Of a stretch of DNA of 64,000 bases, positions 14,563-22,102 are shown piece by piece. The position numbers and the translations under genes are program-made. The notes below the pieces were generated by a model. It made no database searches and was not told where the DNA came from. It saw only the letters and a list, made by a program, of their open reading frames with translations. The stretch's first letter is position 1; each line of letters begins with the position of its first letter. This DNA comes from Pelomonas baiyunensis (GTDB lineage Bacteria; Pseudomonadota; Gammaproteobacteria; Burkholderiales; Burkholderiaceae_C). The stretch lies in the NCBI RefSeq assembly GCF_043555935.1, contig NZ_JBIGIB010000002.1:372001-436000 (forward strand). The letters run 5' to 3'.

Positions 14563-16352
14563 TGACGGCAAAGATTTCGACCCGCAAGTTCGACGTGGTC
14601 ATCGTCGGGGCCGGTGGCTCCGGCATGCGCGCCTCGCTGCAATTGGCGCGCGCTGGCCTGAACGTGGCCGTGCTGTCCAAGGTTTTTCCGACCCGTTCGC
14701 ACACGGTGGCCGCCCAAGGCGGTATCGGCGCGTCGTTGGGCAACATGTCTGAGGACAACTGGCATTACCACTTTTTCGATACCGTCAAGGGCTCGGACTG
14801 GCTGGGTGACCAGGACGCCATCGAATTCATGTGCCGTGAGGCGCCCAAGGTCGTGTACGAACTTGAGCACTTCGGCATGCCGTTCGACCGCAATGCGGAC
14901 GGCACCATCTACCAGCGCCCGTTCGGCGGCCACACCGCCAACTACGGCGAAAAGCCGGTGCAGCGCGCTTGCGCGGCGGCGGACCGCACCGGTCACGCCA
15001 TGCTGCACACGTTGTACCAGCAGAACGTCAAGGCCCGCACGCAGTTCTTCGTCGAATGGATGGCGCTGGACCTGATCCGCGACGCCGAAGGCGACGTGGT
15101 TGGCGTGACCGCGCTGGAAATGGAAACCGGCGAGATCCACATCCTGCACGCCAAGACGGTGCTGCTGGCCACCGGTGGCGCAGGTCGCATCTTTGCGGCC
15201 TCCACCAACGCCTTCATCAACACCGGTGATGGCCTGGGCATGGCGGCGCGCGCTGGCATCCCGCTGGAAGACATGGAGTTCTGGCAGTTCCACCCGACCG
15301 GCGTGGCCGGTGCCGGCGTGTTGCTGACCGAAGGCTGCCGTGGTGAAGGAGCGATCCTGCGCAACGCCAACGGCGAACGCTTCATGGAGCGTTATGCCCC
15401 GACGCTGAAGGATCTGGCACCGCGTGACTTCGTGTCCCGCTGCATGGACCAGGAAATCAAGGAAGGCCGTGGCTGTGGTCCCAACAAGGACTACGTCGTG
15501 CTGGACATGACCCACCTGGGCGGCGAGACGATCATGAAGCGCCTGCCGTCAGTGTTCGAAATTGGCCACAACTTTGCCAACGTCGACATCACGAAGGAGC
15601 CGATCCCGGTTGTGCCGACCATCCACTACCAGATGGGTGGCATCCCGACCAACATCCACGGTCAGGTGGTGGTGCCGAAGAACGGCAACCCCAACGAGGT
15701 CATCAACGGCCTGTACGCCGTGGGCGAATGCTCCTGCGTCAGCGTGCACGGCGCCAACCGTCTGGGCACGAACTCGCTGCTGGACCTGTTGGTGTTCGGT
15801 CGTGCCGCCGGCAACCACATCGTGGACTTCGCCTCGCGCACCAAGTCGCACAAGCCGCTGCCGGCTGATGCCGCAGGCCAGTCGCTGTCTCGCGTGGCGC
15901 GTCTGGACAACAGCAACTCGGGCGAATACGCCCAGGACGTGGCGAACGACATCCGCTCGGCGATGCAAAAGCACGCGGGCGTGTTCCGCACGCAGGCCTC
16001 CATGGACGAAGGCGTTGTCAAGATTGCAGCACTCGCGGAGCGCGTGAAGGCGATCACGCTGAAGGACAAGTCCAAGGTGTTCAACACTGCGCGCATCGAA
16101 GCGCTGGAAGTGGAAAACCTCATTGAGTGCGCGCAAGCCACCATGGTGTCGGCGGCCGCCCGCAAGGAAAGCCGCGGTGCGCATACGGTGAACGACTACG
16201 GCGACTCCCCCGAGTATCCGAACGGCCGTAACGACGCCGAATGGATGAAGCACACGCTGTGGTACTCCGAAGGCAATCGTCTGGATTACAAGCCCGTCAA
16301 CCTCAAGCCCCTGACGGCCGAATCCATTCCGCCCAAGGTCCGGACGTTCTGA
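14562..16352 (+). CDS. sdhA: Succinate dehydrogenase flavoprotein subunit
   Basis: 596 residues from the ATG that overlaps the sdhD stop. FAD-binding GAGGSGMRASLQLARAG, the covalent-flavin segment RSHTVAAQGGIGASLGN with its His, active-site HPTGVAGAGVLLTEGCRGEG, and IHYQMGGIPTN and GECSCVSVHGANRLG. It oxidises succinate to fumarate on the cytoplasmic face. Length and motifs are normal and nothing is missing. Confidence 0.98.
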   Translation: MTAKISTRKFDVVIVGAGGSGMRASLQLARAGLNVAVLSKVFPTRSHTVAAQGGIGASLGNMSEDNWHYHFFDTVKGSDWLGDQDAIEFMCREAPKVVYELEHFGMPFDRNADGTIYQRPFGGHTANYGEKPVQRACAAADRTGHAMLHTLYQQNVKARTQFFVEWMALDLIRDAEGDVVGVTALEMETGEIHILHAKTVLLATGGAGRIFAASTNAFINTGDGLGMAARAGIPLEDMEFWQFHPTGVAGAGVLLTEGCRGEGAILRNANGERFMERYAPTLKDLAPRDFVSRCMDQEIKEGRGCGPNKDYVVLDMTHLGGETIMKRLPSVFEIGHNFANVDITKEPIPVVPTIHYQMGGIPTNIHGQVVVPKNGNPNEVINGLYAVGECSCVSVHGANRLGTNSLLDLLVFGRAAGNHIVDFASRTKSHKPLPADAAGQSLSRVARLDNSNSGEYAQDVANDIRSAMQKHAGVFRTQASMDEGVVKIAALAERVKAITLKDKSKVFNTARIEALEVENLIECAQATMVSAAARKESRGAHTVNDYGDSPEYPNGRNDAEWMKHTLWYSEGNRLDYKPVNLKPLTAESIPPKVRTF

Positions 16353-16381
16353 TCCCGGCTGGCCTGACGAAAGCAAACATC

Positions 16382-17086
16382 ATGACCAAGCGCACCTTTC
16401 AGATTTACCGTTACGACCCGGACAAGGACGCCAAGCCGTACATGCAGACCCTGGAGGTCGAGCTCGACGGTTCCGAGCGCATGTTGCTGGACGCCTTGAT
16501 GAAGCTCAAGGCACTGGACCCGACGCTGAGCTTCCGCCGCAGCTGCCGCGAAGGCGTGTGCGGCTCGGACGCCATGAACATCAACGGCAAAAACGGCCTG
16601 GCGTGTCTGACCAACATGCGCACGCTGCCGCAAACCGTGGTGCTCAAGCCGCTGCCGGGTCTGCCCGTGGTCCGCGACCTGATCGTGGACATGACGCAGT
16701 TCTTCAAGCAGTACCACTCGATCAAGCCCTACCTCGTCAACGAGAACATTCCGCCGGAGACCGAGCGTCTGCAGTCGCCGGAAGAGCGTGACGAGCTCAA
16801 TGGCCTGTATGAGTGCATCCTGTGCGCGAGCTGCTCCACGAGCTGCCCGAGCTTCTGGTGGAACCCCGACAAGTTCGTGGGCCCGGCTGGTTTGCTGCAG
16901 GCCTACCGCTTCATCGCGGACAGCCGCGACCAAGCCACCAACGAGCGCCTGGACAACCTGGAAGATCCGTACCGCCTGTTCCGTTGCCACACCATCATGA
17001 ACTGCGTGGATGTGTGCCCGAAGGGTCTGAACCCCACGAAGGCCATCGGCAAGATCAAGGAACTGATGGTTCGCCGCGCGGTCTGA
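16382..17086 (+). CDS. sdhB: Succinate dehydrogenase iron-sulfur subunit
   Basis: 234 residues from the ATG at 16382. The three cluster-binding regions are intact: CREGVCGSDAM with the later LACL for [2Fe-2S], CILCASCSTSCP for [4Fe-4S], and CHTIMNCVDVCPKGLNP for the [3Fe-4S] and last [4Fe-4S] ligand. Relays electrons from SdhA flavin to the membrane anchor. Confidence 0.98.
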   Translation: MTKRTFQIYRYDPDKDAKPYMQTLEVELDGSERMLLDALMKLKALDPTLSFRRSCREGVCGSDAMNINGKNGLACLTNMRTLPQTVVLKPLPGLPVVRDLIVDMTQFFKQYHSIKPYLVNENIPPETERLQSPEERDELNGLYECILCASCSTSCPSFWWNPDKFVGPAGLLQAYRFIADSRDQATNERLDNLEDPYRLFRCHTIMNCVDVCPKGLNPTKAIGKIKELMVRRAV

Positions 17087-17091
17087 CAGCC

Positions 17092-17367
17092 ATGAGCGAG
17101 ATTGCAACCCCGATGATTGACGAGCGCGCGCTGTCCAAGCTGCGCTGGCGCTGCCGTCGGGGCTTGCTCGAGAACGATTTGTTCATTGAACGATTCTTTA
17201 CGCGTCATGCCGACACCGGTATCAGCGTCACGCAAGCTGACGGCTTGACGATGTTGATGGATTTGGCCGACAACGACCTTCTCGATCTCCTGCTGTGCCG
17301 CAAGGAACCCAGTGGTGACCTGGACGTCGAGTCCGTTCGCGAAGTGCTCGCCGACCTGCGCACCTGA
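17092..17367 (+). CDS. sdhE: FAD assembly factor SdhE
   Basis: 91 residues, start five bases after the sdhB stop. The RGxxE signature is present in WRCRRGLLENDLFIERFF, followed by LDLADNDLLDLLLC-like helices (MDLADNDLLDLLLCRKEP). SdhE helps attach FAD covalently to SdhA. Its position inside the sdh-gltA run is the standard arrangement in Burkholderiales. Confidence 0.93.
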   Translation: MSEIATPMIDERALSKLRWRCRRGLLENDLFIERFFTRHADTGISVTQADGLTMLMDLADNDLLDLLLCRKEPSGDLDVESVREVLADLRT

Positions 17368-17394
17368 AGTTTTCAAAACCCTAAGGACTGACCT

Positions 17395-18705
17395 ATGACC
17401 CCGTCCGACGTCAAAGCCACCCTGTCGTTCTCCGACGGCAGCCCCTCGATGGATCTGCCCCTGTACAAGGGCAGCATCGGCCCGGATGTCATCGACATCC
17501 GCAAGCTGTACGGCCAGACTGGCAAGTTCACGTACGACCCGGGCTTCCTGTCCACGGCCTCGTGCAATTCCACGATCACCTACATCGACGGCGACAAGGG
17601 CGAGCTGCTGTACCGCGGCTACCCGATCGAGCAACTCGCAGTGAACTGCGACTACCTCGAGACCTGCTACCTGCTGCTGTACGGAGAGCTGCCGAACGAA
17701 AGCCAGAAGGCTGACTTCGAATACAAGGTCATGCACCACACGATGGTGAATGAGCAGATGCAGTTCTTCCTGCGTGGCTTCCGCCGTGACGCCCACCCGA
17801 TGGCCGTCATGACGGGCCTGGTGGGTGCGATGTCGGCCTTCTATCACGACAGCACCGACATCAATAACCCCGAGCACCGTGAGATCGCGGCGATCCGCCT
17901 GATCGCCAAGATGCCCACGCTCGTGGCCATGGCCTACAAGTACACGATCGGCCAGCCGTACATCTACCCGAAGAACGACCTCTCGTACGCCGGCAACTTC
18001 ATGCGCATGATGTTTGCCACGCCGTGCGAGGAGTACAAGCCCAACGACGTGCTGGTGCGCGCGATGGATCGTATCTTCACGCTGCACGCCGACCACGAGC
18101 AAAACGCGTCGACCTCGACCGTGCGCCTGTGCGGCTCGTCGGGCACCAACCCGTTTGCGGCCATCGCCGCTGGCGTGGCTTGCCTGTGGGGCCCGGCTCA
18201 CGGCGGCGCCAACGAGGCCTGCCTGAACATGCTGGGCGACATCCAGAAGAACGGCGGCGTGGCGCGCATTGGCGACTTCATCAGCAAGGTCAAGGACAAG
18301 AACTCCGGCGTCAAGCTGATGGGTTTCGGTCACCGTGTCTACAAGAACTACGACCCGCGCGCCAAGCTGATGCGCGAGACCTGCCACGAAGTGCTGAACG
18401 AGCTGGGCCTGCAGAACGACCCGTTGTTCGAACTGGCCATGAAGCTGGAAAAGATTGCGCTGGAAGACGAGTACTTCGTCGCCCGCAAGCTGTACCCGAA
18501 CGTGGACTTCTACTCGGGCATCGTGCAGCGCGCCATCGGAATCCCGGTGCCGCTGTTCACCGCCATCTTCGCGCTGGCTCGCACGGTCGGCTGGATCGCC
18601 CAGCTCAATGAGATGATCGGCGACCCCGAGTACAAGATCGGCCGTCCGCGCCAGCTGTTCGTCGGCGCCGCACAGCGCGACGTGAAGCCCATCGGTCAGC
18701 GCTGA
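17395..18705 (+). CDS. gltA: Citrate synthase
   Basis: 436 residues, type II (hexameric, NADH-sensitive) length. Motifs: YRGYPIEQLA, the catalytic-His segment LHADHEQNASTSTVRLCGSS, WGPAHGGANEA, GFGHRVYKNYDPRAK and the C-terminal IGRPRQLFVG. Condenses acetyl-CoA with oxaloacetate. 27 bases downstream of sdhE and followed by a strong terminator, so it ends the sdh operon. Confidence 0.98.
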   Translation: MTPSDVKATLSFSDGSPSMDLPLYKGSIGPDVIDIRKLYGQTGKFTYDPGFLSTASCNSTITYIDGDKGELLYRGYPIEQLAVNCDYLETCYLLLYGELPNESQKADFEYKVMHHTMVNEQMQFFLRGFRRDAHPMAVMTGLVGAMSAFYHDSTDINNPEHREIAAIRLIAKMPTLVAMAYKYTIGQPYIYPKNDLSYAGNFMRMMFATPCEEYKPNDVLVRAMDRIFTLHADHEQNASTSTVRLCGSSGTNPFAAIAAGVACLWGPAHGGANEACLNMLGDIQKNGGVARIGDFISKVKDKNSGVKLMGFGHRVYKNYDPRAKLMRETCHEVLNELGLQNDPLFELAMKLEKIALEDEYFVARKLYPNVDFYSGIVQRAIGIPVPLFTAIFALARTVGWIAQLNEMIGDPEYKIGRPRQLFVGAAQRDVKPIGQR

Positions 18706-18725
18706 TCGCTTCTCGCCTCAAGCGA

Positions 18726-18752
18726 ACCCCTCGGTGCCCCCGAGGGGTTTTT
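18726..18752 (+). terminator. Rho-independent terminator after gltA
   Basis: AACCCCTCGG / CCGAGGGGTT stem with a short loop and a run of five T. It ends only 14 bases before the ribokinase ATG, so it directly abuts the next ribosome site (GGAG at 18758-18761). Confidence 0.9.
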
Positions 18753-18766
18753 CATTTGGAGTCCTG

Positions 18767-19690
18767 ATGTCCGTTCCCGAGATCCTGGTGCTTGGCAGCG
18801 TCAACCGTGACCTGATCGTGCACGCGCCGCGGCTGCCCCTGCCGGGGGAAACCTTGCGCGGCCAGCGTTTTGGGTCGTGCCTGGGCGGCAAAGGGGCGAA
18901 CCAGGCTGTGGCCGCAGCCCGTTTGGGCGCGCGCGTCGCGCTGGCGGCACGGGTGGGCCTGCAGGAAAACGGCGCCGCCATGGTGGCGCAACTCCAGGCG
19001 GAAGGTGTGGACACGCGTGCCGTGGCGCAGCCGGCCGACGAAGTGCCCGGCGTGGCCCTGATCGTGGTGGGCGCTGACGATGCCGAGAACCAGATCGTCA
19101 CCGTCGCCGGCTCCAACGGCACCTTGCCGCTGGCGCAGGTTGAAGCGCTGGCTTTGGATGGCCTGCGCTGGTTGGTGGCGCAGCAGGAATTGCCGCTGCA
19201 AAGCGTGGCCCGCGCGTTTGAGCGGGCCCGTGCAGCCGGCGTGAAAGCGCTGCTGAACGCTGCGCCTTACCGCCCAGGCTGCGAATCGCTGCTGCCGTTG
19301 GTGGACGTGCTGGTTGTCAACGCCCTGGAAGCCCAGGCGCTGGTGACGACGCTGGGTGGTGGCACGGCCGAGCCCGAGGCGTTGGCGCGCACGCTGCGGG
19401 CCCAGGGGCCATCGGCCGTGCTGGTGTCGTTGGGTTCTGACGGCCTGTGCTGGGTTGACGCGCAGGGCGCGCGGCGCGTGCCGGCCCGGCCCGTGAAGGC
19501 TGTCGACACGGTCGGCGCTGGCGATACCCTCGTGGGTGCGCTTGTCACGGCCCTGGCCGAAGGCCAGCCCATCGGGACGGCGCTCGCATTCGCCCAAGCT
19601 GCCGCAGCGCTGGCCGTGTCCCGCCCAGGCGTGCAGGACGCGATGCCGCGTCGCGAAGAAGTCGAGCAGCTGCTCGCGCAAGATCACTGA
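18767..19690 (+). CDS. rbsK: Ribokinase-type PfkB sugar kinase
   Basis: 307 residues from the ATG with GGAG five bases upstream. Ribokinase features: LGSVNRDLIVHAPRLPLPGET, GGKGANQAVAAARLG, the PfkB signature region and the catalytic anion-hole DTVGAGDTLVGAL with Asp as base. It would phosphorylate ribose or a nucleoside-derived sugar at O5. It is 21 bases upstream of an amidohydrolase-type deaminase gene and then a LacI regulator, which hints at nucleoside breakdown. No ribose transporter is nearby. The symbol is by family; substrate not proven. Confidence 0.82.
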   Translation: MSVPEILVLGSVNRDLIVHAPRLPLPGETLRGQRFGSCLGGKGANQAVAAARLGARVALAARVGLQENGAAMVAQLQAEGVDTRAVAQPADEVPGVALIVVGADDAENQIVTVAGSNGTLPLAQVEALALDGLRWLVAQQELPLQSVARAFERARAAGVKALLNAAPYRPGCESLLPLVDVLVVNALEAQALVTTLGGGTAEPEALARTLRAQGPSAVLVSLGSDGLCWVDAQGARRVPARPVKAVDTVGAGDTLVGALVTALAEGQPIGTALAFAQAAAALAVSRPGVQDAMPRREEVEQLLAQDH

Positions 19691-19711
19691 ATCCCACAAG
19701 GAGAACAAGAG

Positions 19712-21022
19712 ATGTCCCAGACCCTGCTGCTGCCCCATTGGATCCTGACCATGAAGTCCGGCGAAGACACGCTGGAGAACCACGGCCTGCTGATCGATGG
19801 CGAGCGCATCGCTGCGATCGGCCCCCATGCCGACTTGCTGGCCCAATACCCGAACGCCACGCGCGTGGACCTGCCCGAGCAGATCCTGATCCCCGGCCTC
19901 ATCAACGGCCATGCGCACTCGGCCATGACGCTGCTGCGCGGCGTGGCGGACGACGTGCCGCTGATGGACTGGCTGCAAAACCACATCTGGCCGCTCGAGA
20001 AGAAGTGGGTCAGCGAGGCCTGGACCTATCTGGGCAGCAAGCTGGCGGCCGCCGAAGGCCTGCGCAGCGGCACGACGTACATCAACGACATGTACTTCTT
20101 CCCGACCGCGATGGCCCGTGCCGCCGTGGACTCGGGCGTGCGTGCCGCCGTGTCGATGAACGTGATCGACTTCCCCACGGGCTATGCCTCGGGCCCGGAC
20201 GACTACATCGCCAAGGGCGTGGCCGCGTACGAGCAGTACAAGGGCGAGAAGCTGCTGGACTGGACCAGCGCCCCGCACGCGCCGTACACCGTGTCGGACG
20301 AGACCTTCGTCAAGCTGCGTGATCTGGCCGAGAAGCTCGACATCCAGATGCACTGCCACATCCACGAGACGGCGGGCGAGGTGAGCGACGGCCTGAAGGC
20401 CCACGGCGTGCGCCCGATCGCGCGGCTGGACAAGCTGGGCCTGTTCAACGAGCGCATGATCGCTGTGCACATGGTGCACTTGGACGAAGCCGAGATCGAA
20501 CTGATGGCCAAGAAGGGCGTGCACCTGGTGCACAACCCGAATTCCAACCTGAAGCTGGCCTCCGGCGTGATGCCGTTGAAGGCGCTGGAAGCTGCGGGCG
20601 TCAACACGATCCTTGGCACGGACGGCGCCGCGTCCAACAACCGCCTGGACATGTTTGGCGAGATCCGCTCGGCCGCGCTGCTGGCCAAGGGCATCACCGG
20701 CGACCCGACGGTGGCCTCGGCCCGTACGGCGCTGGAGATGGCGACCATCCGCGCCGCCAAGGCCATGGGCCGGGCGGACGACCTCGGCTCGCTGGAGGTC
20801 GGCAAGCTGGCCGACGTCGTGGCCGTGTCGCTGGACAGCCTGGAGTGCCAGCCGGTCTACAACGCCGCGGCGCAGCTGGTCTACGTGGCCGGCCGCGAGC
20901 ACGTCAGCAACGTGTGGGTCGGCGGCCGCCAACTGCTCAAGGATCGTCAGCCCACCACCATCGATGTGCCCAGCCTGCTGGCCGAGGTGCGCGATGTGGT
21001 CGGCCGCATGAAGGCCGGCTGA
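19712..21022 (+). CDS. TRZ/ATZ-family amidohydrolase, probable SAH/MTA/adenosine deaminase
   Basis: 436 residues. Metal-binding HxH in GLINGHAHSAMTLLRG, HCHIHETAGEV and the later VHMVHLDEAE, then the Asp in ILGTDGAASNNRLDMF: the full set of a mononuclear Zn or Fe deaminase of the MtaD/SsnA group. The closest general type deaminates S-adenosylhomocysteine, 5'-methylthioadenosine or adenosine. A good ribosome site (AAGGAG at 19699-19704) precedes the ATG. In the middle of a ribokinase-deaminase-LacI run with gaps of 21 and 6 bases. Exact purine substrate cannot be read from sequence. Confidence 0.87.
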   Translation: MSQTLLLPHWILTMKSGEDTLENHGLLIDGERIAAIGPHADLLAQYPNATRVDLPEQILIPGLINGHAHSAMTLLRGVADDVPLMDWLQNHIWPLEKKWVSEAWTYLGSKLAAAEGLRSGTTYINDMYFFPTAMARAAVDSGVRAAVSMNVIDFPTGYASGPDDYIAKGVAAYEQYKGEKLLDWTSAPHAPYTVSDETFVKLRDLAEKLDIQMHCHIHETAGEVSDGLKAHGVRPIARLDKLGLFNERMIAVHMVHLDEAEIELMAKKGVHLVHNPNSNLKLASGVMPLKALEAAGVNTILGTDGAASNNRLDMFGEIRSAALLAKGITGDPTVASARTALEMATIRAAKAMGRADDLGSLEVGKLADVVAVSLDSLECQPVYNAAAQLVYVAGREHVSNVWVGGRQLLKDRQPTTIDVPSLLAEVRDVVGRMKAG

Positions 21023-21028
21023 CCGGCG

Positions 21029-22057
21029 ATGGCCGGAAGCTCCGGGCGGCGCACCCGCGCCACGGGCCGCGTCACGCTGGCGGACGTGGCGCGTGAGGCG
21101 GGCGTCAGCCCCATCACGGTGTCGCGCGCCTTGCGTGGTGAGCGGGCGGTGGCCCCGGAGTTGGTGGCGCGTGTGCAAGCCGCGGCCACCGCGCTGGGCT
21201 ATGTGCCCGACCCGGCCGCACGCGCGCTGGCTTCGGCCCGCAGCGCCAACGTGGCGGTGCTGATCCCCAAGCTCAGCAACACGGTGTTCGTGGACTTGTT
21301 GGACGCGGTGCAGCACACGTTGGTGCCGGCGGGTTACCAGACGCTGATCGGCGTGACGCACTACGACGCGGCCACGGAAGAAGCGGTGTTGCGCAGCGTC
21401 CTGGCCCACCGGCCTGCGGGGCTCATCGTCACCGGCAGCGACCGCAGCGCGGCAGCCCACGCCTTGATCCGCGGCAGCGGCCTGCCGTGCGTGCGGGTGA
21501 TGGACCTGGGCGCCGACGAAGGCGGCCACAGCGTGGGCTTCTCGCAGCGCGAGGCCGGCCGGGCGTTGACGCAGCACTTGCTGGACAGCGGCCGGCGCCG
21601 CATTGCCTACGTGGCCGCGCAGCTGGACCCGCGCACGCTGGAGCGGGGCGAGGGCTACCGGGCCGCGCTGGCGCAGGCGGGGCTGGCCGACCGCGTGGTG
21701 CAGGTGTCGAGCCCCGAGCCCTCCTCGATGGCGCTGGGCGGCGCGCTGCTGGCGCGCGTGCTGCGCGAGGCGCCGGAGACGGACGCCATCTTCTTCTGCA
21801 ACGACGACCTGGCCCAGGGCGCCTTGCTGGCCGCGTTGCGGCTGGGCATGGCGGTGCCGGGCCGGCTGGCGATGGCAGGCTTCAACGACCTGCCGGGCAG
21901 CGACCAGATGGTGCCTCCGTTGACCACCGTGGCCACGCCGCGCCGGGAGATTGGCACGCAGGCGGCCCAGATGCTGACGGCGCTGATGCGTGGCCAACCC
22001 GTGGACCCGCCGCACCTGGACCTCGGCTTCGAGGTCGTGCGTCGCGCCAGCACCTGA
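21029..22057 (+). CDS. LacI-family regulator, gluconate-repressor (GntR) like
   Basis: 342 residues. LacI helix-turn-helix and hinge at about 14-70 (VTLADVAREAGVSPITVSRALRGE, ALGYVPDPAARALAS), then a periplasmic-binding-protein-like effector domain (VAVLIPKLSNTVFVDLLDAV, IFFCNDDLAQGALLAA, GFNDLPGSDQMVPPLTTV). The LIPKLSNTVF and GFND(L/F)PGS segments resemble gluconate-operon repressors of the LacI family. It converges on the gluconokinase-GH94 fusion, with 45 bases between stops. Its likely operator is the 14-bp palindrome upstream of that fusion gene. It lies 6 bases after the deaminase stop and may share that transcript. Confidence 0.85.
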   Translation: MAGSSGRRTRATGRVTLADVAREAGVSPITVSRALRGERAVAPELVARVQAAATALGYVPDPAARALASARSANVAVLIPKLSNTVFVDLLDAVQHTLVPAGYQTLIGVTHYDAATEEAVLRSVLAHRPAGLIVTGSDRSAAAHALIRGSGLPCVRVMDLGADEGGHSVGFSQREAGRALTQHLLDSGRRRIAYVAAQLDPRTLERGEGYRAALAQAGLADRVVQVSSPEPSSMALGGALLARVLREAPETDAIFFCNDDLAQGALLAALRLGMAVPGRLAMAGFNDLPGSDQMVPPLTTVATPRREIGTQAAQMLTALMRGQPVDPPHLDLGFEVVRRAST

Positions 22058-22102
22058 GCGCTTTGCGTCAGGGCCCCGAGCTGATGCTTGAGGCGTGACC
22101 CG

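Noticed and set aside
18752..22015. 1087-codon open frame antisense to ribokinase, deaminase and LacI genes
   Set aside because: It spans three recognisable genes on the plus strand and has only low-complexity Arg/His/Gln content.
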